Shown here piece by piece: positions 26,824-34,662 of a stretch of DNA of 64,000 nucleotides. The position numbers and the translations under genes were made by a program. The notes beneath the pieces were generated by a model. It saw nothing but the letters and a program-made list of their open reading frames with translations. It was not told where the DNA came from and did not search any database. The stretch lies in contig CANMLX010000019.1 in NCBI GenBank assembly GCA_947498845.1, positions 1 through 64,000 of the forward strand, in the 5' to 3' direction. How positions within the stretch are numbered: position 1 is the first letter of the stretch; the number at the start of each line of letters is the position of its first letter. The DNA is from an uncultured Flavobacteriaceae bacterium (GTDB lineage Bacteria; Bacteroidota; Bacteroidia; Flavobacteriales; Flavobacteriaceae).

Positions 26824-26850
26824 GTCTGCTGTTTAGTAGACATTTTTTTA
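26824..26850 (+). terminator. dnaJ operon terminator
   Basis: GTCTGCT/AGTAGAC stem (one G-T pair) with a GTTT loop, followed by ATTTTTTTA. Confidence 0.75.
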
Positions 26851-26902
26851 TTATATATGTAACTTATCTAGCTACTTATGCCTATAGTTAGAAAAAAAAA
26901 AC

Positions 26903-26910
26903 TATATTTG
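26903..26910 (+). promoter_or_regulatory. sRNA promoter -7 box
   Basis: TATATTTG, a perfect TAnnTTTG box preceded by an A-tract. No ORF follows before the terminator at 26964. Confidence 0.6.
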
Positions 26911-26914
26911 AGAG

Positions 26915-27000
26915 TCACTAATAACTTTTAGTGATAATTTTTCTTTTTCATAGCAATTTTTTTCCCATCCTTAATTTTTTTGAGGGTGGGTTTTGTTTTT
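26915..27000 (+). ncRNA. candidate small RNA
   Basis: About 86 nt between the -7 box at 26903 and a strong terminator. The 5' part forms TCACTAA-TAACT-TTTAGTGA (perfect 7-bp stem), a U-rich single-stranded stretch follows, and the 3' end is the 11-bp terminator hairpin. No ATG and no ORF in the sense direction. Located between dnaJ and the ABC operon. Family unknown; 6S RNA would be longer. Confidence 0.5.
26964..27000 (+). terminator. strong rho-independent terminator
   Basis: CCCATCCTTAA (26964-26974) pairs fully (with G-T pairs) with TTGAGGGTGGG (26980-26990); TTTTGTTTTT follows. There is no CDS in the 100 bp upstream, so it appears to end the candidate sRNA. Confidence 0.85.
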
Positions 27001-27042
27001 ATAATTGAGGCTTAATTTTTTTCTGTTTTTTAAGTCTATAAG

Positions 27043-27207
27043 TAATACCCGTTCTGATTTAAATTTACTCATAAGAAAAATAATAGATTTTTGGCTTAGA
27101 TGATAAATAAAACCCAATCATAGCGGCGCTACGGTTGTATTTTATTTTGAAATATTAGGCAAAAAGATGACGTTTTATTGAGTAAATTTAAGTTGGAAAC
27201 GGTATAA
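27043..27207. repeat. palindromic element (copy 2)
   Basis: About 165 bp. Left arm TAATACCCGTT...TTAAATTTACTCA pairs with TGAGTAAATTTAAG...AACGGTATAA at the right. Apex CATAGCGGCGCTACGG. Same end (TAATACC/GGTATA) and apex type as copies 3 and 4. Confidence 0.85.
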
Positions 27208-27263
27208 GGACTCACTAACATTTAATATCTTTACCACTATAGATTATCACTTAAAAAAACTTA

Positions 27264-28193
27264 ATGAATAACTTATTAGAAGTTCGTAAAGCCAGTAAAA
27301 CATTTGGAAGCTTTACAGCGCTTAATAATGTTTCTATTACCGTGCCCAAAGGAAGTATTTATGGTTTATTGGGACCTAATGGAGCAGGGAAAACAACATT
27401 AATACGTATTATCAATCAAATAACAATACCCGATTCTGGTACTGTAGTACTCGATGGAGACTCGTTAAATAAATCACACATCAAAGACATAGGTTATTTA
27501 CCTGAAGAAAGAGGGTTGTATAAGTCTATGAAAGTTGGAGAACAGGCTTTATATCTAGCTCAATTGAAAGGATTATCTAAAAAAGAAGCTAAGGAGCGAT
27601 TAAAATTTTGGTTTGATCGTCTTGAAATAGGCGACTGGTGGGGCAAGAAAATACAGGAGCTTTCAAAAGGGATGGCACAAAAAATACAATTTGTTGTAAC
27701 TGTATTACATAAACCAAAGTTGTTGATTTTTGATGAGCCTTTTTCGGGTTTCGACCCTATTAATGCTAATTTAATTAAAGATGAAATTTTACGTCTACGA
27801 GAAGAAGGAGCGACAGTTATTTTTTCTACACATAGGATGGAATCTGTAGAGGAGTTATGTGATGATATAGCCTTGATACATAAATCTAACAAAATTTTAG
27901 ATGGTAAAATTCTGGATGTAAAGCGTAGCTATAAAACAAATACCTTTGAAGTTGGTATTAATGCATTAGATAACACCATACTCGAAAAAGAGCTGGCAGA
28001 TAAATTTAAAGTAGCACCAGCCAATTTTAAAAGTTTAAATGAAGAATTAAAGTTAAATATCACACTTGAAAATGATACCCCAAACGATTTATTAAATTAT
28101 TTGACATCAAAAGGAGAAGTCTCTCATTTCGTAGAACTAATACCAAGTGTTAACGATATTTTTATTCAAACTGTTACAAGCAACAATTTATGA
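27264..28193 (+). CDS. ABC transporter ATP-binding protein (NatA-like)
   Basis: 309 aa. Walker A GPNGAGKTT, signature LSKGMAQKIQF, Walker B LLIFDEPFSGFDP and the H-loop STHRME are all present; a DUF4162-like C-terminal segment (about 225-305) follows. It energises the ABC-2 permease encoded next, with which it overlaps by 4 bp (ATGA). The pair resembles NatA/NatB Na+ exporters, but the substrate is not fixed by sequence. Confidence 0.93.
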   Translation: MNNLLEVRKASKTFGSFTALNNVSITVPKGSIYGLLGPNGAGKTTLIRIINQITIPDSGTVVLDGDSLNKSHIKDIGYLPEERGLYKSMKVGEQALYLAQLKGLSKKEAKERLKFWFDRLEIGDWWGKKIQELSKGMAQKIQFVVTVLHKPKLLIFDEPFSGFDPINANLIKDEILRLREEGATVIFSTHRMESVEELCDDIALIHKSNKILDGKILDVKRSYKTNTFEVGINALDNTILEKELADKFKVAPANFKSLNEELKLNITLENDTPNDLLNYLTSKGEVSHFVELIPSVNDIFIQTVTSNNL

Positions 28194-29506
28194 ATCACTT
28201 ACCATTAATAATTAAGCGAGAATACTTAGCTAAAGTTAAAAACAAATCGTTTATAATAATGACATTTTTAAGCCCTATTATCATGATAGCGCTTTTTAGT
28301 GTAGTTGCTTATTTATCGCAAGTAAATAATGATAAAGTGCGTGTGATCTCTGTTTTAGACGAATCTGGATTAGTAAGTGATGTATTTGTAAATCAAGGCA
28401 ATACTAAGTTTAATATTCTAGGAGACACTCCTATGTCGCTTGATGATGCTAAACATTTAGTTACAGCATCTTCAGGCTATGGTTTATTACATATTGCTAA
28501 AAAAGGTGATGTTTCCGAAGTTTCTAAACAGATTACTTTTTACTCGCAAGAGTCGCCATCACTATCAATAATAACTGCGTTGGAACATAAATTAGCGCAT
28601 CGACTTACTCAAATTAATTATAAAAATAGGGGAATAGATGTAGCGCAAATAGAAGCTTCTAAAGTAGATGTAAGTATACTTCAAGAAAATTTTGAAGGCA
28701 AAACAACTTCAAAAGAAGATAGCCTTTTAAAACTAATTTTTGGAGGTGCCGCAGGTTATTTATTATTTATGTTTATCATTATTTATGGTAATATGATCAT
28801 GCGAAGTGTGATTGAAGAGAAAACCAGTAGAATAATAGAAGTTATTATTTCATCGGTAAAACCTATACAATTAATGCTAGGCAAGATTATTGGAACATCA
28901 TTAGCAGGCATTACACAATTTGCCATTTGGGTTACATTTGGAGGTCTTTTAATGACAATCGTGTCATTAGTTTTAGGCGTTAGTTTAATGGACTCTGCGC
29001 CACAACAAGAGATTGTTGAAATAGCTTCACAGGGACAAAGTATGGAATATTATTTGGGGTTATTTAAAGAGGCGTTGAAAAGTATGCCATTAATAAACTT
29101 AATTGTGGCATTTTTACTCTTTTTTATAAGTGGGTATCTTTTATATAGTTCGCTTTATGCTGCCATAGGGGCTGCAGTAGATAACGAAACAGATACACAA
29201 CAATTTATGTTACCTATTATAATGCCGCTAATACTAGCCGTTTATATAGGCATATTTACAGTAATTGAAGATCCTCATGGTACAGTTTCAACAGTGTTTT
29301 CGTTTATCCCATTTACATCACCAGTAGTTATGCTTATGCGTATACCATTTGGTGTGCCTATATGGCAGCAAGTTTTATCTTTAGTAATTTTAATCGGTAC
29401 ATTTATTGCTATAGTATGGGTAGCTGCAAAAATTTATCGCGTAGGGATTTTAATGTATGGTAAAAAACCAACCTATAAAGAAATAATTAAGTGGATTAGG
29501 TATTAA
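28190..29506 (+). CDS. ABC-2 family permease (NatB-like)
   Basis: 438 aa. One N-terminal helix (LAKVKNKSFIIMTFLSP), a large extracytoplasmic domain (about 45-180), then five to six helices with the ABC-2 pattern (VIEEKTSRIIEVIISSVKP, LMLGKIIGTSL). It starts inside the ATPase gene (ATGA overlap) and ends 1 bp before the MscS gene. Inner membrane; exports an unknown substrate together with the NatA-like ATPase. Confidence 0.92.
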   Translation: MNHLPLIIKREYLAKVKNKSFIIMTFLSPIIMIALFSVVAYLSQVNNDKVRVISVLDESGLVSDVFVNQGNTKFNILGDTPMSLDDAKHLVTASSGYGLLHIAKKGDVSEVSKQITFYSQESPSLSIITALEHKLAHRLTQINYKNRGIDVAQIEASKVDVSILQENFEGKTTSKEDSLLKLIFGGAAGYLLFMFIIIYGNMIMRSVIEEKTSRIIEVIISSVKPIQLMLGKIIGTSLAGITQFAIWVTFGGLLMTIVSLVLGVSLMDSAPQQEIVEIASQGQSMEYYLGLFKEALKSMPLINLIVAFLLFFISGYLLYSSLYAAIGAAVDNETDTQQFMLPIIMPLILAVYIGIFTVIEDPHGTVSTVFSFIPFTSPVVMLMRIPFGVPIWQQVLSLVILIGTFIAIVWVAAKIYRVGILMYGKKPTYKEIIKWIRY

Positions 29507-29507
29507 T

Positions 29508-30380
29508 ATGGTTCAAAATTTAGATAAATTAGAAGAGAGTATTTCTGAAAATTCGGTTTGGAAAAAAGTGGTTCATTTTTTAAATCTACATGTCGATTTT
29601 AATGACCATATTAGTATTTCTATTCTAGATGTTATTGTTGTAATAGGCGTTATTTTTATTACTAAGCTTATCCTAAAAATTTCTTTTAGATTAATCACTA
29701 GAAAACTACCCAATCAGGATAAAAACAAGTTTGAAGTTGTCTATGGGTATTTTAAATGGTTAATCTATGTCATTATATTTTTTATAACGATTCATTCCGT
29801 TGGTATAAATGTTACAGCAGTTTTTGCAGCTTCTGCAGCATTACTAATTGGTATTGGTCTTGCATTACAAACACTTTTTCAAGACATTATATCTGGGGTC
29901 TTTATTCTTATAGACCAAAGTGTTCATGTTGGCGATAATATTGAAATTGAAGGTAAAGTAGGGCGTGTAGAAGAAATAAAACTAAGAACTACCAGAGCAG
30001 TTACCATAGATAATAAGGTGTTAATCATTCCAAATCATTTATATTTAACTAATAGTTTATATAACTGGACTCAAAATGGCACTAAAACAAGAGAATCTGT
30101 TAGTGTAGGTGTAGCTTATGGAAGTGATGTAGCACTAGTAAAACAATTATTAATAGCATGTGCTAATTCGCACCCCAGTGTTTTAGATAGCCCAGAGCCT
30201 ACTGTGATTTTTGCAGATTTTGGTGACAGTGCACTCAATTTTAAAATAGTTTTTACACTTAATGATAGTTTTAAAGCAGAATTTATTAAAAGTGATATTC
30301 GTTTTGAAATAGATAAATTATTTAGAGAAAATAACATAAGTATTCCTTTTCCTCAAAGGGATATACACATTATAAAATAA
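29508..30380 (+). CDS. MscS-family mechanosensitive channel
   Basis: 290 aa. Helices at about 40-60 and 80-100, then the pore-lining TM3 (AAFAASAALLIGIGLALQTLFQDIISGVFIL, a string of small residues) and the beta-domain (VGDNIEIEGKVGRVEEIKLRTT, IPNHLYL). It releases osmolytes on membrane tension. It lies between the ABC permease (1 bp) and the NtrC-like gene (4 bp), suggesting one envelope-stress operon. Confidence 0.93.
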   Translation: MVQNLDKLEESISENSVWKKVVHFLNLHVDFNDHISISILDVIVVIGVIFITKLILKISFRLITRKLPNQDKNKFEVVYGYFKWLIYVIIFFITIHSVGINVTAVFAASAALLIGIGLALQTLFQDIISGVFILIDQSVHVGDNIEIEGKVGRVEEIKLRTTRAVTIDNKVLIIPNHLYLTNSLYNWTQNGTKTRESVSVGVAYGSDVALVKQLLIACANSHPSVLDSPEPTVIFADFGDSALNFKIVFTLNDSFKAEFIKSDIRFEIDKLFRENNISIPFPQRDIHIIK

Positions 30381-30384
30381 AAAA

Positions 30385-31548
30385 ATGTCAAAAATATTAA
30401 TAATAGAAGACGAAGCGGCTATAAGACGTGTATTGGTAAAAATACTTTCGGAAGAAAGTGACACGTATCAAGTTGAAGAAGCCGAAGATGGTTTAAGCGG
30501 TATAGAAAAGATAAAAAAAGAAGATTACGATTTAGTGCTTTGTGATATAAAGATGCCAAAAATGGATGGTGTAGAGGTATTAGAAGCTGCAAAAAAGTTA
30601 AAGCCAGAAATACCTATGGTGATGATTTCTGGTCATGGTGATTTAGATACAGCTGTAAATACTATGCGTTTAGGTGCTTTCGACTATATTTCAAAGCCAC
30701 CAGATTTAAATAGATTATTAAATACGGTTCGTAATGCTTTAGATAGAAAAGAACTTGTTGTAGAAAACAAAATCTTAAAGAAAAAAGTAAGTAAAAAGTA
30801 TGAAATGATAGGCGAGAGTGCTTCTATTTCTCAAATAAAAGATATCATTGATAAAGTGGCACCTACAGATGCTAGAGTTTTGATTACTGGACCTAACGGA
30901 ACAGGAAAAGAGCTAGTAGCCCATTGGTTACACCAAAAAAGCGACCGAGTTAAAGGTCCTATGATAGAAGTTAACTGTGCGGCAATCCCTAGTGAGTTAA
31001 TCGAAAGTGAACTATTTGGGCATGTAAAAGGTGCTTTTACAAGTGCTAATAAAGATAGAGCAGGTAAATTTGAAGCAGCTAACGGTGGTACTATATTTTT
31101 AGATGAAATAGGGGATATGAGTCTACCTGCGCAAGCAAAAGTATTAAGAGCGTTACAAGAAAGCCGTATACAGCGTGTGGGTAGTGATAAAGATATTAAA
31201 GTAAATGTACGTGTGGTTGCTGCCACCAACAAAGATTTAAAAAAGGAAATAGCCGATGGTAAGTTTAGAGAGGATTTATACCATCGTTTGGCAGTTATTT
31301 TAATAAAAGTTCCTGCTTTAAATGATAGACGAGAGGATATCCCACTTTTAGTAAAGTATTTTTCTAAAAAAATAGCAAGCGAACAAGGAAACGCTCAAAA
31401 AAACTTTTCAGACGAGGCAATAAAATTGTTACAGAATTACGATTGGACAGGTAACATTAGGGAACTACGTAATGTTATAGAACGTTTAATAATTTTAGGA
31501 GGAAGTGAAGTGAGTGAGGAAGATGTGAAGTTGTTTGCTTCGAAATAA
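30385..31548 (+). CDS. NtrC-family sigma54 activator lacking the DNA-binding domain
   Basis: 387 aa. Receiver domain (1-120) with phospho-acceptor D54 and K104; AAA+ domain with Walker A GPNGTGKE (169-176), GAFTSA (216-221; canonical GAFTGA) and Walker B GGTIFLDEI (234-242), then the arginine-finger and sensor regions. It ends at IILGGSEVSEEDVKLFASK, right after the AAA+ lid, with no Fis-type HTH. Such activators can work from solution, as reported for FlgR-like proteins. Last gene of the ABC-MscS operon; a terminator follows. The sigma54-like grpE promoter is the only such site I saw nearby. No cognate kinase adjoins. Confidence 0.92.
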   Translation: MSKILIIEDEAAIRRVLVKILSEESDTYQVEEAEDGLSGIEKIKKEDYDLVLCDIKMPKMDGVEVLEAAKKLKPEIPMVMISGHGDLDTAVNTMRLGAFDYISKPPDLNRLLNTVRNALDRKELVVENKILKKKVSKKYEMIGESASISQIKDIIDKVAPTDARVLITGPNGTGKELVAHWLHQKSDRVKGPMIEVNCAAIPSELIESELFGHVKGAFTSANKDRAGKFEAANGGTIFLDEIGDMSLPAQAKVLRALQESRIQRVGSDKDIKVNVRVVAATNKDLKKEIADGKFREDLYHRLAVILIKVPALNDRREDIPLLVKYFSKKIASEQGNAQKNFSDEAIKLLQNYDWTGNIRELRNVIERLIILGGSEVSEEDVKLFASK

Positions 31549-31589
31549 AAAATCTATTCTAATAAATAAGAAACAAGTAAAGATAATAG

Positions 31590-31628
31590 AAAAGGCAATT
31601 CTGTGATGAATTGCCTTTTGATTTTTAT
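31590..31628. terminator. bidirectional terminator
   Basis: AAAAGGCAATTC-TGTGAT-GAATTGCCTTTT, a perfect 12-bp stem with T-rich sequence on both sides, placed between convergent genes ending at 31548 and 31645. Confidence 0.85.
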
Positions 31629-31644
31629 AAGGTAATTAGAATTG

Positions 31645-31977
31645 TTATTGTCCAAACATTTCTTGTATTTTTTCCTGCATTAATTCTTGGTCTTGCATTG
31701 TCTCCCATCCAAATGTTGAAATAGACCAAATAACAAATAATAAATATAAAGCGCTCAAACAAATTCCAATAATCGCTAAAATTTTACCTGTTTTTACATT
31801 TTGATAACCAGTGTAAGTATCTGGATTTTCCATATGTATTTGTGTTGCTTTTTTAGCAAGTACAATGGCTACTATACCTAGTATTAATCCTATAATACCG
31901 TAGCAACAGCATGTTATTATTGAAAATATCCCGAAAACGAGAATAAGCGTGGAGTTTGGTAATTTTTGTTGTTCCAT
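31645..31977 (-). CDS. CCC-motif membrane protein (DUF4190-like)
   Basis: 110 aa, two membrane helices, the first containing the ITCCCYG cysteine run, and GLILGIVAIVLAKKA, the sequence pattern of DUF4190-type small proteins. The C-terminus is acidic/amphipathic (MQDQELMQEKIQEMFGQ). It lies 14 bp after the DUF2752 gene on the same strand; the two are often adjacent in Flavobacteriaceae. Function unknown. Confidence 0.82.
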   Translation of the reverse strand: MEQQKLPNSTLILVFGIFSIITCCCYGIIGLILGIVAIVLAKKATQIHMENPDTYTGYQNVKTGKILAIIGICLSALYLLFVIWSISTFGWETMQDQELMQEKIQEMFGQ

Positions 31978-31991
31978 AAAAATATCTATTA

Positions 31992-32276
31992 TTAAGTTAA
32001 AAATTTTAAAGTGTAACTTCCAACGATTATTATCACATTAATGATCGCCAAAAGAAGAATAAGTTTATTTGAAAATTTAAAAGGTTTAAAAAAATTAAAC
32101 CCTACCGTTATAAAAAGCAGTATTAGTGTATAAATAGCAGGATACATTTTAAATGCAGCCACAAATTCACCATGAAGTAATAAAGAAAAACTACGCTGTA
32201 AACCGCAGCCCATACACTCTACACCAAATAATTTCTTATTTAGGCAGGGTAACATGTATTCTTCAAGTCCACTCAT
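31992..32276 (-). CDS. DUF2752 membrane protein
   Basis: 94 aa. The DUF2752 signature is visible: LPCLNKKLFGVECMGCGLQR (three Cys, CxGCGxxR), then two or three membrane helices. The cysteines could bind metal or form disulfides; no activity is known to me. It precedes the CCC-motif gene (14 bp). Its upstream region is occupied by palindromic copy 3. Confidence 0.87.
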   Translation of the reverse strand: MSGLEEYMLPCLNKKLFGVECMGCGLQRSFSLLLHGEFVAAFKMYPAIYTLILLFITVGFNFFKPFKFSNKLILLLAIINVIIIVGSYTLKFLT

Positions 32277-32320
32277 AGTAATGAATTATAGAGTTTAAAT
32301 ATAAATAAATTAACTATAAG

Positions 32321-32486
32321 TAATACCAATTTTGCTATAAAATGAGGTATAAATAATTTGAGTTATTTTACAAGAGTTCAAAGCATAAAAATCAAACATA
32401 GCCTTAGCTACGGTTTATTTTTTTAATGCAGAAATCATGTGAAAGAAACGAATTATATGTCGCATTTTATGGTAGAATTGGTATAA
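32321..32486. repeat. palindromic element (copy 3)
   Basis: About 166 bp. TAATACCAATT...ATAAAATG pairs with CATTTTAT...AATTGGTATA. Apex CATAGCCTTAGCTACGG. It lies between DUF2752 and the TPR-LuxR gene. Confidence 0.88.
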
Positions 32487-32515
32487 GCACCCGATTTCTA
32501 ATTTTTAAAGTGTTA

Positions 32516-34411
32516 TTACAAATTATTTAAAAACACATTTAAATCTGTTGTTTTATCTAGATTGAGTTTCTTTTTGAGTCTATATTTAGATTTCAAAACA
32601 CTTTCTGGTAATACGTTCAACATAGATGCTATTTCTTTAGTGGTCAAATTCATGCGTAAAAATGATGCTAGACGTATTTCCTTTTCATTAATCTCACTGT
32701 AAATTTCTTTTAACTTTTTATCAAAGTTGTTGTGAACCTGAGTAAAATAGGATTTAAACACTTCCCAGTCTTTATCCTCAGCACTTTCTTTTTTAAGTAG
32801 CAATACTAGGCGTCTAAATTCAACTTTAAACAACTCGGGAGAACTTTTAATTTTCTCCAGATTATCTTTAAGTTCTTGTATAAATGTGTTTTTTTGTACT
32901 AGGTGTAGCGTTTGAGATGCTAATTCCTTCTTTTTAAACTCAATTTCTTGTTTATAAATGGCTTCTTGTTTTTCTTGTTCTATTTTGTTTTTCTTGATTC
33001 GTTGTTTAAATACAAAATATAATAACCCAGAAAGCACTACAAAAGAAAGCATACCGCCAGCATAAAGTCCTTTCTTGAGATGACTTATCTCTACTTCTTG
33101 GTTAAGCGCTTTTATTTCTTGCTTTTGTAGTACAATTTTAGCTTCTTTTTTTTCTGTTTCATATATGGTTTTAAGTTCTTCTATTTGTTGCGTTTTTTGG
33201 ATATTAAATAAACTATCATTTATATTTTGATAAGACTTTAAGTAAAATAAAGCGTCTTTGTTTTTGTTTGAAGCTTGAAATAGTTTTGAACGGTATTTAT
33301 AAAGGTCTTTTAAATGTGGTATAGCTCCAATTGATTTTGAGATTTCTATAGCCTTTTGATTGATGTTTAATGCAGAGGCTAAATGATTTGACTCGTAATC
33401 AACTTTTGATAACCCATCATAAGCATTCACTAAACCTAATTTAATATTTGCTTTTTCTGCTACAGATTTAGCTTCTGTAAACAATTGTTTTGCTTTATTG
33501 TAGTTCTTTTCAATAAATGCTATATCAGCTAAATTATGTAATGTATTGGTAAGAGATAGGTTATCTTTGATGTCTTTGGAATATTTTATGGCTAAATTGT
33601 AATATTTAGAAGCATTAGTATAATCTTCTATGTTCTGGTAAGATATACCAATGGAATTATAGGCATAGGCTAAGTAAAATTTTTCATCAAAGCGTTCATA
33701 TATATCTATGGCTTGTTTAAAGTAATTAATAGAAGCTTCATGGTTTTTTTGGCCGCTTTCTATATCTCCTATTTGTTTTAAAACATCGGCTTTTCTGGTT
33801 TCGTGATTAATGTCTTCAAAACATTTAAGGGCTTTAAGAGCAGTTTTCATTGCTATTTTATGATTTCCTTTTTCAATATAAATATTGGCCAGATTATTAT
33901 ATTGAGCTCCTAAAAATTTAGTCTTTGATTTTCCTTCAACTTCATTATTATTAATAAGCTCTATATTCTCATTAGTAATTTGTATGGCTTTATCTAAATT
34001 ACCCCTAGTACTTTCTATAGAAGATAGTGTATGATTAATAAATATAATGCCTCTGTTACTTTTGGCTTTTATAAAATAATCTTTAGCTAAAGCATAGTAA
34101 TGTAAAGCAGAATCGTTTTCGGTTCTGTTAACATAGTAGTCTGCTATGTGCATATAACCAAGAGCTATGCCTTTGGTATAGTCGATTTTTTTTGAAATTT
34201 GTAATTCCCTTTCTGCATATTTTTTAGCTTCTTCGGGTTTGGAGAACATGAGCTTTTCATGAAGTCTAGTGAGGATTTTAACTTTTAAAGAGTCATCTTC
34301 TTTTCTTTGCTTGAGTTCATTTTTTAAACTATCTATTAGTTTCGTGTTTTGTGAATTAACACTGTGGGACACCAAAAAAATGATGACCATGAGAGGTATT
34401 AGAGTTTTCAT
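32516..34411 (-). CDS. TPR-LuxR membrane-bound regulator
   Basis: 631 aa. Signal peptide (1-20), about nine to ten tetratricopeptide repeats (40-400; for example AYNSIGISYQNIEDYTNASKYY), one membrane helix (YAGGMLSFVVLSGLLYFVF, about 448-466), a coiled coil (470-510) and a C-terminal LuxR-type HTH (about 570-631: EKEIRLASFLRMNLTTKEIA, then ESVLKSKYRLKKKL). The layout puts the TPRs in the periplasm and the HTH in the cytoplasm, a one-component sensor common in Bacteroidota. It is divergent from the cytolysin-like gene across a 251-bp region with TTGTCC direct repeats, so control of that gene is a reasonable guess. Confidence 0.9.
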   Translation of the reverse strand: MKTLIPLMVIIFLVSHSVNSQNTKLIDSLKNELKQRKEDDSLKVKILTRLHEKLMFSKPEEAKKYAERELQISKKIDYTKGIALGYMHIADYYVNRTENDSALHYYALAKDYFIKAKSNRGIIFINHTLSSIESTRGNLDKAIQITNENIELINNNEVEGKSKTKFLGAQYNNLANIYIEKGNHKIAMKTALKALKCFEDINHETRKADVLKQIGDIESGQKNHEASINYFKQAIDIYERFDEKFYLAYAYNSIGISYQNIEDYTNASKYYNLAIKYSKDIKDNLSLTNTLHNLADIAFIEKNYNKAKQLFTEAKSVAEKANIKLGLVNAYDGLSKVDYESNHLASALNINQKAIEISKSIGAIPHLKDLYKYRSKLFQASNKNKDALFYLKSYQNINDSLFNIQKTQQIEELKTIYETEKKEAKIVLQKQEIKALNQEVEISHLKKGLYAGGMLSFVVLSGLLYFVFKQRIKKNKIEQEKQEAIYKQEIEFKKKELASQTLHLVQKNTFIQELKDNLEKIKSSPELFKVEFRRLVLLLKKESAEDKDWEVFKSYFTQVHNNFDKKLKEIYSEINEKEIRLASFLRMNLTTKEIASMLNVLPESVLKSKYRLKKKLNLDKTTDLNVFLNNL

Positions 34412-34575
34412 AAGAATTGTTGGTTAGCTTTTGCTAAGGTAATTATTTTTAATTTTCGTAGTTAGCTACATGTCTACACGATGTCCATTCTTTTTTTATC
34501 TTCATATTTGTAATATATTGAAAATCATTGTTTTGTATTTTTTGTTTTGGAGGTTGAGCATAAAATAATTTTAAC

Positions 34576-34592
34576 TTGTCCTTGCTTTGTCC
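34576..34592. promoter_or_regulatory. direct repeat TTGTCC, one helical turn apart
   Basis: TTGTCC at 34576-34581 and 34587-34592 (11 bp start to start) lie about 35-50 bp upstream of the cytolysin -7 box, a typical activator-site position. It is a candidate site for the divergent TPR-LuxR regulator. Confidence 0.4.
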
Positions 34593-34626
34593 ATGCTAAA
34601 AATTAGCTTTAAATGTAGTTCGTATA

Positions 34627-34634
34627 TAATTTTG
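34627..34634 (+). promoter_or_regulatory. cytolysin-gene -7 box
   Basis: TAATTTTG matches TAnnTTTG, 28 bp upstream of the ATG at 34663. The -33 position lacks a clear TTG, so an activator may be needed. Confidence 0.55.
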
Positions 34635-34662
34635 AAGTGTTGAATCACAAAACTTAAATTTT

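Noticed and set aside
27064..27072. Fifth LytTR-like half-site (TTTACTCAT)
   Set aside because: No partner 21 bp away in either direction; it belongs to the arm of palindromic copy 2.
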